From the NCBI RefSeq assembly GCF_963924675.1, contig NC_089220.1, forward strand, positions 111,306,697 through 111,370,696: 64,000 nucleotides of DNA, given 5' to 3'. The DNA is from Phocoena phocoena (Eukaryota; Chordata; Mammalia; Artiodactyla; Phocoenidae). The notes beneath the pieces are model-generated. The model had not been told where the DNA came from and did not search any database. It saw nothing but the letters and a program-made list of their open reading frames with translations. Below are positions 34,482-45,279 of this stretch, one piece after another. Numbering within the stretch: the first letter of the stretch is position 1; every line of letters starts with the position of its first letter. Both the position numbers and the translations under genes were made by a program.

Positions 34482-34842
34482 TCCAGGTTTTTCTTAATGC
34501 AATTCCTTCACCTTGTATTGTGTAGGTCAGGGGTCCTGGGCAGGCTAAGCTGGGCTCTACTCAGGGTAAATGAAGTTATGGACCAGCTGAACTCTTATCT
34601 GGAGGTACTGGAGGAGAATCCACTTTCAAGATTATTCAGGTGGTGGCAGAATTCAGTTCCTTGCAGGTGTAGGATGGAGGTCCTCATTTCCTTGCTGGCC
34701 ATCAGCCAGGGACTGCTGTTTGCTCTTAGAAGCTGCCCACATTCCTTCTCATGTGGCTCCTTCCATCTTCAAACAAGCAAAAGCACGTCCATGCCTTCTC
34801 ATGCTTGGAATCCTCTGACTTCCTCTTCTGCCTACAAACAAG
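34482..34842. other. non-L1 segment at the inversion junction
   Basis: Between the inverted and direct halves of the L1 lie about 361 bp unrelated to L1. Read on the minus strand, which is the orientation continuous with the inverted L1, it contains 'AAGGAACTGAATTCTGCC', 'ACCTGAATAATCTTG', 'CTCCAGATAAGAG' and 'CCTGACCTACACAATAC'. This resembles the 3' part of an ancient LTR-type mammalian repeat. Its position directly upstream of the L1 5' end suggests 5'-transduced source flank; a later independent insertion is the alternative. Confidence 0.5.
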
Positions 34843-35442
34843 AATACTCTACCCAGCAAGGCTCTCATTCAGATTTGATGGAGAAAGGAAAAGCTTTACA
34901 GTCAAGCAAAAGCTAAAAGAATTCAGCACCACCAAACCAACTTTACAACAATTGCTACAGGAAATGCTCTAGGAAAAGGAAAAGGCCACAACTAGAAACA
35001 AGAAAATTACAAAATGGAAAAGCTCACCGGTAAAGGTAAGCATATAATAAAGGTAGAAAATCATCCATGCACAAAGCTAGTAGGGAGGTTAAAAGACAAA
35101 ATTAGTAAAATCATTTGTATCCACAATAAGCAATTAAGGGATGCACAAAACAATTAGGTGTAAAATATAATAGCAAAAACAGTAAATGTGAGGGGAGGAG
35201 ACTACAAATGCAGGGTATCTAAAATGCATTTGAAATTAAGAGATCAGCAACTTAAGCACATAAAAATTTAGACTCCTAAACAAATACCTCATGGTAACTG
35301 CAAAACAAAAATCTATAATAGATATATGCACAAAAAAGAAAAAGGAATCTAAACACAACACTAAAGATAGTCATCAAGTCACAAGAGAACAAAAGGAGGG
35401 GGAAAAAAAGAACTACAAAAACAAATTTAAAAAATTAACAAA

Positions 35443-36250
35443 ATGGCAATAAGAACATATATATTGATTATTACCTTAAATGTAAATGGATTACATTTTC
35501 CAACCAAAAGACACAGACTGGCTGAATGGACATAAAAACAAGACCGAAATATTTGCTGCCTACAAGGGACTCACTTCAGATCTAGAGACACATACAGACT
35601 GAAAGCGAGACAATGGAAAAACGTATTCCATGCAGATGGAAATCAAAAGAAAGCCATCGTAGCAACACTCATCAGACAAAATGACTTTAAAATAAAGACT
35701 GTTACAAGGGACAAAGAAGGACACTACATAATGATCAAAAGATCAATCCAAAAAGAAGATATAACAATTGTAAATATATATGCACCCAACATAGGAGCAC
35801 CTCAATGTATAAGGCAAATGTTAACAGACTTGTAAGGTGAAATTAATAGTAACACAATAATAGTGGGGGACATTAACACCCCACTTACATCAATGGACAC
35901 ATCATCCAGACAGAAAATCAATATGGAAACCCAGGCCTTAAGTGACACATTAGACCAGATGGACTTAATTGACATGTATAGAGCATTACATCCAAAAGCA
36001 GCAGGAGGATATACATTGTTTTTCAAGTGCACATGGAACATTCTCCTAGATATATCACATGCTGGGTCACAAAGTAAGCCTCAGTAAATTTAATAAAACT
36101 GATAGCACATTAAGCATCCTTTCTAACCACAACACTCTGAGGCTTGAAATCAAGTACAATGAAAAAACTGCAAAAACTACAAAAACGTGGAGGCTAAACA
36201 ATATGCTACTAAACAACCAATGGACCACTGAAGAATCAAAGAGGAAATAA
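35443..36250 (+). pseudogene. L1 ORF2 endonuclease domain, broken
   Basis: An ATG followed by 'ITLNVNGL'-like and 'NICCLQGTHFRSRDTYRL'-like blocks marks the start of ORF2. There is an in-frame stop early (WT* before KQDRNI) and further breaks. The usual glutamate of the 'QETH' motif reads as glycine (CAAGGGACTCAC), so the catalytic glutamate is also lost. Nicking activity is therefore excluded. Confidence 0.8.
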
Positions 36251-36473
36251 CAAAAAATACCTAGAGGCAAATGAAAATAAAAACACAATGATCCAAAACC
36301 TTTGGGATGCAGCAGAAGCAATTCTAAGAGGGAAGTTTATAGCGATACAAGCTTACCTTAAGAAATTAGAAAAGTGTCAAATAAACAACCTAACCTTACA
36401 ACTAAAGCAAATAGATAAAGAAGAAACAAAACCCAAAGTTAGTAGAAGGAAAGGAATCATAAAGATTAGAGCA

Positions 36474-36675
36474 GGGCTTCCCTGGTGGCGCAGTGGTCGA
36501 GAGTCCGCCTGCCAATGCAGGGGACACGGGTTCGTGCCCCGGTCTGGGAAGATCCTACATGCCGTGGAGCGGCTAGGCCCGTGAGCCATGGCCGCTGAGC
36601 CTGTGCGTCCGGAGCCTGTGCTCCACAATGGGAGAGGGCACAACAGTGAGAGGCCCACGTACCGCAAAAAAAAAA
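36474..36675 (+). mobile_element. CHR-type SINE
   Basis: Young near-complete copy (GGGCTTCCCTGGTGGCGCAG...poly(A)). Flanked by a perfect 13-bp TSD, AAAGATTAGAGCA, at 36461-36473 and 36676-36688, within the L1 ORF2. Confidence 0.95.
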
Positions 36676-37344
36676 AAAGATTAGAGCAGAAATAAATGAA
36701 ATAGATGCTAAAAAAAAAGAAAAAAGAAAACAAAAGATCAATGAAACTGAAAGCTAGTTCTTTGAAAAAATAAGCAAAATCGATAAACCTTTAGCCAGAT
36801 TCATCAAGAAAAAAAGGGATAGGGCCAAAAACAATAAAATCGGAAATGAAAAAGGAGAAGGTACAATCAACACCACAGAAATACAAAGGATCATAACAGT
36901 CTACTACAAACAACTATATACCAACAAAATGGACATTCTAGAAGAAATGGACAAATTCTTAGAGAGGTACAATCTCCCAAGAATGAAGCAAGAAGAAATA
37001 GAAAATATGAACAGGCCAATTACCAGTACTGAAATTATATCAGTAATTTAAAAACTTCCAACAAGCAAAAGTCCAGGACCAGATGGCTTCACAGGTGAAT
37101 TCTACCATACATTTAGAGAAGAGTTAACACCTATCCTTCTGAAACTATTCCAAAAAATTTTAGAGCAAGGAACACTTTCAAACTCCGTCTATGAGGTCAC
37201 CGTTACCCTGATACCAAAACCAGACAAAGATATCACAAAAGGAAGAAAATTACAGACCAATACCACTGATGAACATAGATGCAAAAATCCTCAACCAAAT
37301 ACTAGCAAGCTGACTCCCACAATACATTAAAATGATCATACGCC

Positions 37345-37556
37345 GGGCTTCCCTAGTGGCGCAGTGGTTGAGAGTCTGCCTGCCAATGCAGGGGACATGG
37401 GTTCATGTCCCGGTCTGGGAGGATCCCACATGACGCGGAGCAGCTGGGCCCGTGAGCCATGGCTGCTGGGCCTGCGCGTCTGGAGCCTGTGCTCCACAAT
37501 GGGAGAGGCCGCAGCAGTGAGATGCCCGCGTACCACAAAAAAAAAAAAAAAAAAAA
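37345..37556 (+). mobile_element. CHR-type SINE
   Basis: Begins GGGCTTCCCTAGTGGCGCAG and ends with about 20 A. It splits an L1 segment that reads 'ATGATCATACG' before and 'CATACATCATGAT' after; the TSD (CATACGCC/CATACATC) is imperfect. Confidence 0.93.
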
Positions 37557-37719
37557 ACATACATCATGATAAAATGGGATTTATCCCAGGGAAGCAAGGA
37601 GTTTTCAGTATCCACAAATCAATCAATCTGATACACCACATTAACAAATTGAAGAATAAAAACCATATGATCATTTCAATAGATGCAGAAAAAGCTTTGA
37701 TAAAATTGAACATCCATCC

Positions 37720-38110
37720 GTGATAAAAACTCTTCAGAAAGTGGGCAGAGAGGGAACATACCTGAACATAATAAAGGCCATATATGACAAACCCACAGCT
37801 AACATCATACTTAGTGGTGAAAAGCTGAAAGCATCTCCTCTAAGATCAGGAACAAGAGAACCACTCTCACCACTTTTATTCAACATAGTTTTGGAAGCCC
37901 TAGCCACAGCAGTCAGAGAAGAAAAAGAAATAAAAGGAATCTGCATTGGAAAAGAAGAAGTAAAACTGTCACTGTTTGCAGATGACATGATGCTATACGT
38001 AGAAAATCCTAAACATGCTACCAGAAAACTACTAGAGCTCATCAATGAATTCTGTAAAGTTGCTTGATATAAAATTAATATACAGAAATCTGTTGCATTT
38101 CTATACACTA
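37720..38110 (+). pseudogene. L1 ORF2 reverse-transcriptase core fragment
   Basis: A 115-codon open piece from the reverse-transcriptase palm. The active-site motif FADDMMLY is present near residue 90. The upstream motif that normally reads [11 protein letters not shown] has lost the glutamine-glycine-cysteine part ([10 protein letters not shown]), consistent with a small deletion. It ends at TGA 38066 where tyrosine-type L1 sequence continues in another frame. Non-functional. Confidence 0.88.
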
Positions 38111-38417
38111 ACAACAAATATCAGAAAGAGAAATTAAGGAAACAATCCCATTACAATCACATCAAAAAGAATAAAATACCTAGGAACAAACTTACCTAAG
38201 GGGCAAAGACCTGTACTCCAAAAACTATAAGACACTGATGAAAGAAACTGAAGACAACGCATATAGATGGCAAGATATACCATGTTCTTGAATTGGAAGA
38301 ATCAACATGGTGAAAATGACTATACTACCCCAAACATTCTACAGATTCAATGCAATCACTATCAAACTACCAATGGTATTTTTCACAGAACTAGAACAAA
38401 AAAAGTTTTAAATTTGT

Positions 38418-38921
38418 ATGGATACACAAAGGACCCCAAATAGCCAAAACAATCTTGAGAAAAGAGAACAGAGCTGGAGGAATCACATCCCTGACTTCAG
38501 ACTATACCACAAAGCTACAGTAATCAAAACAGTATGGTACTGGCACAAAAACAGAAATATAGATCAATGGAACAAGATAGAGAGCGCAGAAATTAACTCA
38601 TGCACCTATGGTCAATTAATCTGTGAAAAAGGAGGCAAGAATATACAATGGAGAAAAGACAGTCTCTTCAATAAGTCGTGCTGGGAAAACTGGACAGCTA
38701 CATGCAAAAGAATGAAACTAGAACCCTCCCTAACACCATACACAAAAATAAACTCTAAATGGATTAAAGACCTAAATGTAAGGTTGGATACTATAAAACT
38801 CCTAGAGGAAAACATAGGCAGAACACTCTTTAACATAAATCACAGGAATAGTTTTTTGGATCTGTCTCCTAGAGTAATAGAAATAAAAACAAAAATAAAC
38901 AAATGGGACTTAATTAAATGA
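38418..38921 (+). pseudogene. L1 ORF2 C-terminal third fragment
   Basis: A 167-codon open piece between the reverse transcriptase and the zinc knuckle. It includes '[19 protein letters not shown]' and '[19 protein letters not shown]', blocks typical of this part of mammalian ORF2. It is interrupted downstream by the SINE at 38977. Confidence 0.88.
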
Positions 38922-38976
38922 AAAAACTTTTGCACAAGAAAGGAAACTATCATCACAACAAAAAGACAACCTATGG

Positions 38977-39180
38977 GGCTTCCCTGGTGGCGCAATGGTT
39001 GAGAGTCCGCCTGCCGATGCAGGGGACATGGGTTCGTGCCCCGGTCCGGGAAGATCCCACATGCTGCGGAGTGGCTGGGCCCATGAGCCATGGCCGCTGA
39101 GCCTGTGCGTCTGGAGCCTGTACTCCGCAATGGGAGAGGCCACAACAGTGAGAGGCCTGTGTACAGCAAAAAAAAAAAAA
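38977..39180 (+). mobile_element. CHR-type SINE
   Basis: Near-complete copy with poly(A). Flanked by a perfect 16-bp TSD, AAAAGACAACCTATGG, at 38961-38976 and 39181-39196. One of the cleanest insertions in the window. Confidence 0.96.
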
Positions 39181-39315
39181 AAAAGACAACCTATGGACTG
39201 GGAGAAAAGTTTTGCAAATGATGCTACCAACAAGGGATTAATTTCCAAAAGATACAAACAGCTCACACAAATTAATATAAAAAAACCAAACAGCCCAATT
39301 TAAAAAAAAAGGGCA

Positions 39316-39514
39316 GGGCCTCCCTGGTGGCACAGTGGTTGACAGACCGCGTGCCGATGCAGGGGACACGGGATCATGCCCTGGTCCGGGAAGATCCCAC
39401 ATGCCATGGAGCAGCTGGGCTCACGAGCCATGGCCGCTGAGCCTGCGCGTCCAGAGCCTGTGCTCCACAACAGGAGAGGCCACAACAGTGAGAAGCCCGC
39501 ATACTGCAAAAAAA
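39316..39514 (+). mobile_element. CHR-type SINE
   Basis: Begins GGGCCTCCCTGGTGGCACAG and ends in poly(A). The TSD is an A run plus GGGCA (39302-39315 and 39515-39528). It lies only 120 bp from the preceding SINE copy. Confidence 0.94.
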
Positions 39515-39699
39515 AAAAAAAAAGGGCAGAGGAAATAAATACACATTTCCCCAAAGAAGAGATGCAGATAGCCAGCATGAAAAGAAGGTCAATATTGCTA
39601 ATTATTAGAGAAGTGCAAATCAAGACTACAATGAGATATCACCTCACACTGGTCAGAATGGCCATTTTTCAAAAAGTCTACAAATAATATATGCTCGAG

Positions 39700-41600
39700 G
39701 GGAGACCTTCAAGATGTCGGAGGAGTAAGACATGGAGATCACCTTCCTCCCCACAAATACATCAAAAACACATCTACATGTGGAACCACTACAGAACACC
39801 TCTGAACACTGGCAGAAGACCTCAGACTTCCCAAAAGGCAAGAAAATCCCCTGTACCTGGGTAGGGCAAAAGAAAAACCAGAGACAAAAGAATAGGGATG
39901 GGACCTGCACTTCTGGGAGGGAGCTGTGAAGGAGGAAAAGTTTCCACACTCTAGGGAGCCCCTTCACTGGCGGGGACAGGCGGTGGGTGGGGTGGAAGCT
40001 TCAGAGCCACGGAGGAGAGTGCAGCAACAGGAGTGCAGAGGGCAAAGTGCACTTCCTGCACAGAGGATTGGTGCCAACCAGCACTCAACAACCTGAGACG
40101 CTTGTCTGCTCACCTGCTGGGGCAGGTGTGGGCTGGGAGCTGAGGCTTGCACTTTGGAGTTCAGACCCCAGGGACAGGACTGGGGCTGGCTGCGTTAAGA
40201 CAGCCTGAAGGGGGCTAATGCACCACAACAAGCCAGGAGGGAGTCAGGGGAAAAGTCTGGACCTGCCGAAGAGGCAACAGACCATTGCTTTGGGGTGCAC
40301 AAGGAGAGGGGATTCCTTCCCCCTGTGCCCACAGAAGGCAGAGCACTGAATAAGCGAGATCCAGAGATGGGCGTGAGCTGCAGCTATCAGCTCGGACCCC
40401 AGAGAGGGGCAGGAAATGCTAACTCTGCTGCCACTGCCACCAAGAGTCCTCTGTGCAATCACAGGTTACTATCCACACCCTCCCTGGGAGCCTGTGCAGC
40501 ACTCCACTGACAGGGTCCTGAGATCCAGGGACAACTTCCCCAGGGCGAACACACGACATGCCTCAGGCTATCGCAATGTCATGCTGAATTCTGCCACTGC
40601 AGGCTCGCCCTGCATTCCAATTATGACTGCAGTACCTCTCACTCTCCCTGGCCTGAGTGAGCAAGAGAGCCCTAATCAGCTGCTGCTTTAACCCCCTCCT
40701 GTCTGGGCAGGGAACAGATGCCTCAGGGTGACCTACTCGCAGAGGTGGGGCCAAAACGAAAGCTGAACCCCAGGAGCTGTGGGAACAAAGAAGAGAAAGG
40801 GAAATTTCTCCATGCAGCCTCAGGAGCAATGGATTAAATCCCCACAATCAACTTGATGAACCCTGCATCTATGGAATAACTGAATAGACAAAGAATGTTT
40901 CCAAAATTGAGGCAGTGGATTTTGGGAGCAACCATAGACTTGGGGTTTGCCTTCTGTGACTGATTTGTTTCTGATTTTTATGTTTCTCTTAGTTTAGTTT
41001 TTAGTGCTTGTTATCATTGCTGGATTTGTTTATTGGTTTGGTTGCTCTCTTTTTAAAATTTATTTATTTATTTTATTTTATTTCCTTTTTTTTCTTCCTT
41101 TTCTTCCAAGCCGTGTGGGTGACAGGGTCTTGGTGCTCCGGCCAGGTGTCAGGCCTGAGCCTCGGAGGTGAGAGGGCCAAGTCGAGGACACTGGACCACC
41201 AGAGACCTCTCAGCCCCATGTAATATCAATCGGTGAGAGCTCTCCCAGAGATCTCCATCTCAACACTAAGACCCAGCTCCACCCAATGGCCAGCAAGCTC
41301 CAGTGCTGGATGGCCCATGCCAAACAACTAGCAAGACAGGAACACAACCCCACCCATTAGCAAAGAGGCTGCCTAAAGTCATACTAGGTTCACAGAAACC
41401 CCAAAACACACCACTGAACGTGGTCCTGTGCACCAGAAAGACAAGATCAAGCCCCACCCACCAGAACACAGGCACCAGTCACCTCCACCAGGAAACCTAC
41501 ACAACCCTCTGAATCAACCTCACCTACTGCGGGCAGACACCAAAAACAATGGAAACTACGAACCTGCATCCTGTGAAAAGGAGACCCCCAAACACAGTAA
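39700..41600 (+). promoter_or_regulatory. L1 5' UTR (internal promoter region)
   Basis: GC-richer than the rest of the element, with a YY1-like AAGATGTCGGAGG near the start, where the L1 promoter is normally located. It has runs of CCACCC/CCAGAACAC type sequence at 41270-41520 that also appear, inverted, at 33400-33700. An A/T-rich interruption at 41055-41105 (TTATTTATTTTATTTTATTT) looks like local expansion. Confidence 0.7.
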
Positions 41601-41610
41601 GTTAAACAAA

Positions 41611-42500
41611 ATGAGAAGATAGAAACACATGCAGCAGATGAAGAAGCAAGGTAAAAACCCACCAGACCAAATAAATGAAGAGGAAATAGGCAGTCTACCT
41701 GAAAAAAAAATCAGAATAATGGTAGTAAAGATGATCCAAAATCTTGAAAACAGAATGGAGAAAATATAAGAAACGTTTAACAAGGACCTAAGAACTAAAG
41801 AGCAAACAAAAATGATGAACACCACAATAAATGAAATTAAAAATTCTCTAGGAGGAATTAATAGCAGAATACCTGAGGCAGAAGAACAGATATTGTGACC
41901 TGGAAGATAAAATAGTGGAAATAACTACCGCAGAGCAGAATAAAGTAAAAAGAATGAAAAGAATTGAGGACAGTCTCAGAGACCTGTGGGACAACATTAA
42001 ACACACCAACACTCAGATTATAGAGGTCCCAGAAGAAGAAGAGAAAAAGAAAGAGTCTGAGAAAATATTTGAAGAGATGATAGTTGAAAACTTCTGTAAC
42101 ATGGGAAAGGAAATAGTCAATCAAGTCCAAGAAGTGCAGAGAGTCCCATACAGGATAAATCCAAGGAGAAACATGCCAAGACACATATAAGCAAACTATC
42201 AAAAATTAAATACAAGGAAAAAATATTAAAGCAGCAAGAGAAAAGCAACAAATAACATAAAAGGGAATCCCCATAAGGTTAACAGCTGATCTTTCAGCAG
42301 AAACTCTGCAAGCCAGAAGGGAGTGGCAGGACATATTTAAAGTGATGAAAGGGAAGAACCTACAACCAAGATTACTCTAGCCAGCAAGGATCTCATTCAG
42401 ATTCGATAGAGAAATTAAAACCTTTACAGACAAGCAAAAGTTAACAGGATTCAGCACCACCAAACCAACTTTGCAATAAATGCTAAAGGAACTTCTCTAG
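41611..42500 (+). pseudogene. L1 ORF1, decayed
   Basis: Encoded, when intact, the L1 RNA-binding trimeric chaperone. The likely start ATGAGAAGATAG hits a stop after three codons. A 91-codon piece (41915-42190) keeps the coiled-coil/RRM junction: 'RRIED..' type heptads, 'IIEVPEEEE', 'EIVNQVQEVQRVPYRINPR'. The C-terminal domain follows in another frame with a stop inside it (T*KGIPIRLTADLSAETLQ) and another near 42378. The protein cannot be made. Confidence 0.85.
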
Positions 42501-42558
42501 GCGGGAAACAAAAGAGAAGGAAAAGACCTACAATAACAAACCCAAAACATATTAAAAA

Positions 42559-43317
42559 ATGGGAATAGGAACATACATATCGATAACTACCTTAAATGTA
42601 AATGGATTAAATGCTCCAACCAAAAGTCACAGACTGGCTGAATGGATACAAAAACAAGACCCGTATATATGCTGTCTACAAGAGACCCACTTCAGACCTA
42701 GGGACACATACAGACTGAAAGTGAGGGGATGGAAAAAGATATTCCATGCAAATGGAAATCAAAAGAAAGCTGGAGTAGCAATTCTCATATCAGACAAAAT
42801 AGACTTTAAAATAAAGACTATTACAAGAAACAAAAAAGGACACTACATAATGATCAAGGAATCAATCCAAGAAGAAGATATAATAAGTGTAAATATTTAT
42901 GCACCCAACATAGGAGCACTTCAATACATAAGGCAAATGCTAACAGCCATAAAAGTAGAAATCGACAGTAACACATTCATAGTAGGGGACTTTAACACCC
43001 CACTTTCACCAATGGACAGATCATCCAAAATGAAAATAAATAAGGAAACACAAGCTTTAAATGATACATTAAACAAGATGGACTTAATTGATATTTATAG
43101 GACATTCCATCCAAAAACAACAGAGTACACTTTCTTTGCAAGTGCTCATGGAACATTCTCCAGGATAGATCATATCTTGGGTCACAAATCAAGCCTCAGT
43201 AAATTTGAGAAAATTGAAATTGTATCAAGTATCTTTTCCAACCACAATGCTATGAAACTAGATATCAATTACAGGAAAAAAAACCCTAAAAAATACAGAC
43301 ACATGGAGGCTAAATAA
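42559..43317 (+). pseudogene. L1 ORF2 N-terminal endonuclease domain, open
   Basis: A 252-codon frame from the natural ORF2 start, covering the whole apurinic-like endonuclease domain that nicks target DNA. By comparison with the known catalytic residues of the family, all are present: Asn13 (LNVNGLN), Glu42 (QETH), Tyr114 (NIYAPN), Asp144 and Asn146 (GDFNT), Asp204 (SRIDH), and Ser227/His229 (FSNHN). The frame stops at 43315, just after the domain, and the reverse transcriptase follows in separate pieces. At best it could give an isolated endonuclease; it is not a working ORF2. Confidence 0.92.
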
Positions 43318-43612
43318 TACACTATGAAATAACCAAGAGATCACTGAAGAAATCAAAGAGGAAATAAAAAGTACCTAAAAACAAATGACAATGAAAACAC
43401 GATGACCCAAAATCTATGGGATGCAGCCAAAGCAGTTCTAAGAGGGAAGTTTCTAGCAATAAAATCCTCCCTCAAGAAACAAGAAAAATCTCAAATAAAC
43501 CACCTACCCTTACACCTAAAGCAATTAGAGAAAGAAGAAGAACAACAAAAAACCCAAAGTTAGCAGAAGGAAAGAAATCATAAAGATCAGATCAGAAATA
43601 AATGAAAAAGAA

Positions 43613-44437
43613 ATGAAGGAAACAATAGCAACGATCAATAAAACTAAAAGCTGTTTTTTTGAGAAGATAAACAAAATTGATAAACCATTAGCCATACTCA
43701 TCCAGAAAAAAAAGGAGAAGACTCAAATCAACAGAATTAGAAATGAAAAAGGAGAAGTAACAACTAACATTGTGGAAATACAAAGGATCATGAGGGATTA
43801 CTACAAGCAACTATATGCCAATAAAATGGACAACCTGGAAGAAATGGACAAATTCTTAGAAAAGCACAACCTTCCAAGACTGAACCAGGAAGAAATAAAA
43901 AATAAGAACAGACCAATCACAAGCACTGAAATTGAAACTGTGATTAAAAATCTTCCCACAAACAAAAGCCCAGGACCAGATGGCTTCACAGGTGAATTCT
44001 ATGAAACATTTAGAGAAGAGCTAACACCCATCCTTCTCAAACTCTTCCAAAATATAGCAGAGGGAGGAACACTCCCAAACTCATTCTACGAGTCCACCAT
44101 CACCCTGATACCAAAACCATACAAAGATGTCCCAACAAAAGAAAACTACAGGCCCACATCACTGATGAACATAGATGCAAAAATCCTCAACAAAATACTA
44201 GAAAACAGAATCCATCAGCACATTAAAAGGATCATACACCATGATCAAGTGAGGTTTATCCCAAGAATGCAAGGATTCTTCAATATACGCAAATCAATCA
44301 ATGTGATACACCATATTAACAAACTGAAGGATAAAAACCATATGATAATCTCAATAGATGCAGAAAGAGCTTTCAACCAAATTCAACAACCATTTACCAT
44401 AAAAACTCTCCAGAAAGTAGGCATACAGGGAACCTAA
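43613..44437 (+). pseudogene. L1 ORF2, linker and first half of reverse transcriptase
   Basis: A 274-codon open frame. It contains '[17 protein letters not shown]' (RT0/RT1 region, near residue 120), '[17 protein letters not shown]' and '[18 protein letters not shown]', followed by '[14 protein letters not shown]', in which the metal-binding aspartate of RT motif A (SIDAE) is kept. It ends with a stop (GT*) before motif B/C. Some positions differ from the family's norm, for example 'PRPTSL' where most L1s read 'YRPISL'. Confidence 0.9.
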
Positions 44438-44572
44438 CTCAACATAATAAAGGCCATATATGACAAACCCACAGCCAACATCGTCCTCAATGGTGAAAAA
44501 CTGAAAGCATTTCCTCTAAGATAAGGAAAAAGACAAGGTTGCCCACTCTCACCACTCTTATTCAACATAGTT

Positions 44573-44919
44573 TTGGAAGTTTTAGCCACAGCAATCAGAG
44601 AAGAAAAGGAAATAAAAGGAATCCAAATCGGAAAAGAAGTAAAGCTGTTACTGTTTGCAGATGACATGATACTATACATAGAGAATCCTAAAGATGCTGC
44701 CAGAAAACTACTAGAGCTAATCAATGAATTTGGTAAAGTAGCAGGATACAAAATTAATACAGAGAAATTTCTTGCATTCCTATACACTAACGATGAAAAA
44801 TCCAAAAGAGTATTTAAGGAAACACTCCCACGCACCACTGCAACAAAAAGAATAAAATACCTAGGAATAAACCTACCTACGGAGACAAAAGACCTGTATT
44901 CAGAAAACTATAAGACACT
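44573..44919 (+). pseudogene. L1 ORF2 reverse-transcriptase active-site region, cut by a SINE
   Basis: The frame carries the [12 protein letters not shown] motif, the catalytic Asp-Asp pair, about 28 residues in, and the '[12 protein letters not shown]' thumb-side block. The preceding [11 protein letters not shown] block is present in the DNA at about 44538 but follows a TAA (44522). The frame runs into the CHR SINE at 44920, which adds foreign codons up to 45187. Confidence 0.9.
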
Positions 44920-45262
44920 GGGCTTCTCTGGTGGTGCAGTGGTTAAGAATCTGCCTGCCAATACAGGGGACACGGGTTTGAGCCGTGGTCTGGGGAGATC
45001 CCACATGCCGTGGAGCAACTGGGCCCGTAAGCCACAACTACTGAGCCTGCACGTCTGGAGCCTGTGCTCTGCAATGAGAGGCCGCGATAGTGAGAGGTCC
45101 GCACACTGTGATGCAGAGTGGCCCCCGCTTGCCGCAACTAGAGAAAGCCCTTGCGCAGAAACGAAGACCCAGCACAGCCAAAAATAAAAATAAATTAATT
45201 AAAAAAAAAAAAAGATTCCACATCTTCCCCCAACGTTGGCTTTCCTTTAAAAAAACAACAAA
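44920..45262 (+). mobile_element. CHR SINE with candidate 3' transduction
   Basis: A long, older-type CHR copy (GGGCTTCTCTGGTGGTGCAG start, AAATAAAAATAAATT tail, then A13 at 45201-45213). The poly(A) is followed by 35 bp of unrelated DNA (45214-45248) and a second A-rich tail (45249-45262). The whole unit is enclosed by a perfect 17-bp TSD, AAAACTATAAGACACTG, at 44904-44920 and 45263-45279. The last G is shared with the SINE start. So the extra DNA entered together with the SINE. Confidence 0.9.
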
Positions 45263-45279
45263 AAAACTATAAGACACTG

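Larger units (their letters stand above)
34843..39699 (+). mobile_element. direct-orientation segment of the twin-primed L1 (ORF1 end to late ORF2)
   Basis: Starts at 'AATACTCTACCCAGCAAG', the point where the inverted segment stops, and runs through the inter-ORF spacer, ORF2 endonuclease (from the ATG at 35443), reverse transcriptase ('FADDMMLY' near 37976) and C-terminal region, until interrupted by the full-length L1 at 39700. Four CHR SINEs sit inside it. ORF2 is broken by several stops and frameshifts. Confidence 0.88.

Noticed and set aside
32440..34842. A later genomic inversion of the L1 5' part together with upstream flank
   Set aside because: It would have carried part of the older host L1 with it, but the host text runs unbroken across the TSD (32426 to 47874), so the inversion arose during insertion. 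A separate insertion of the 361 bp is still possible.
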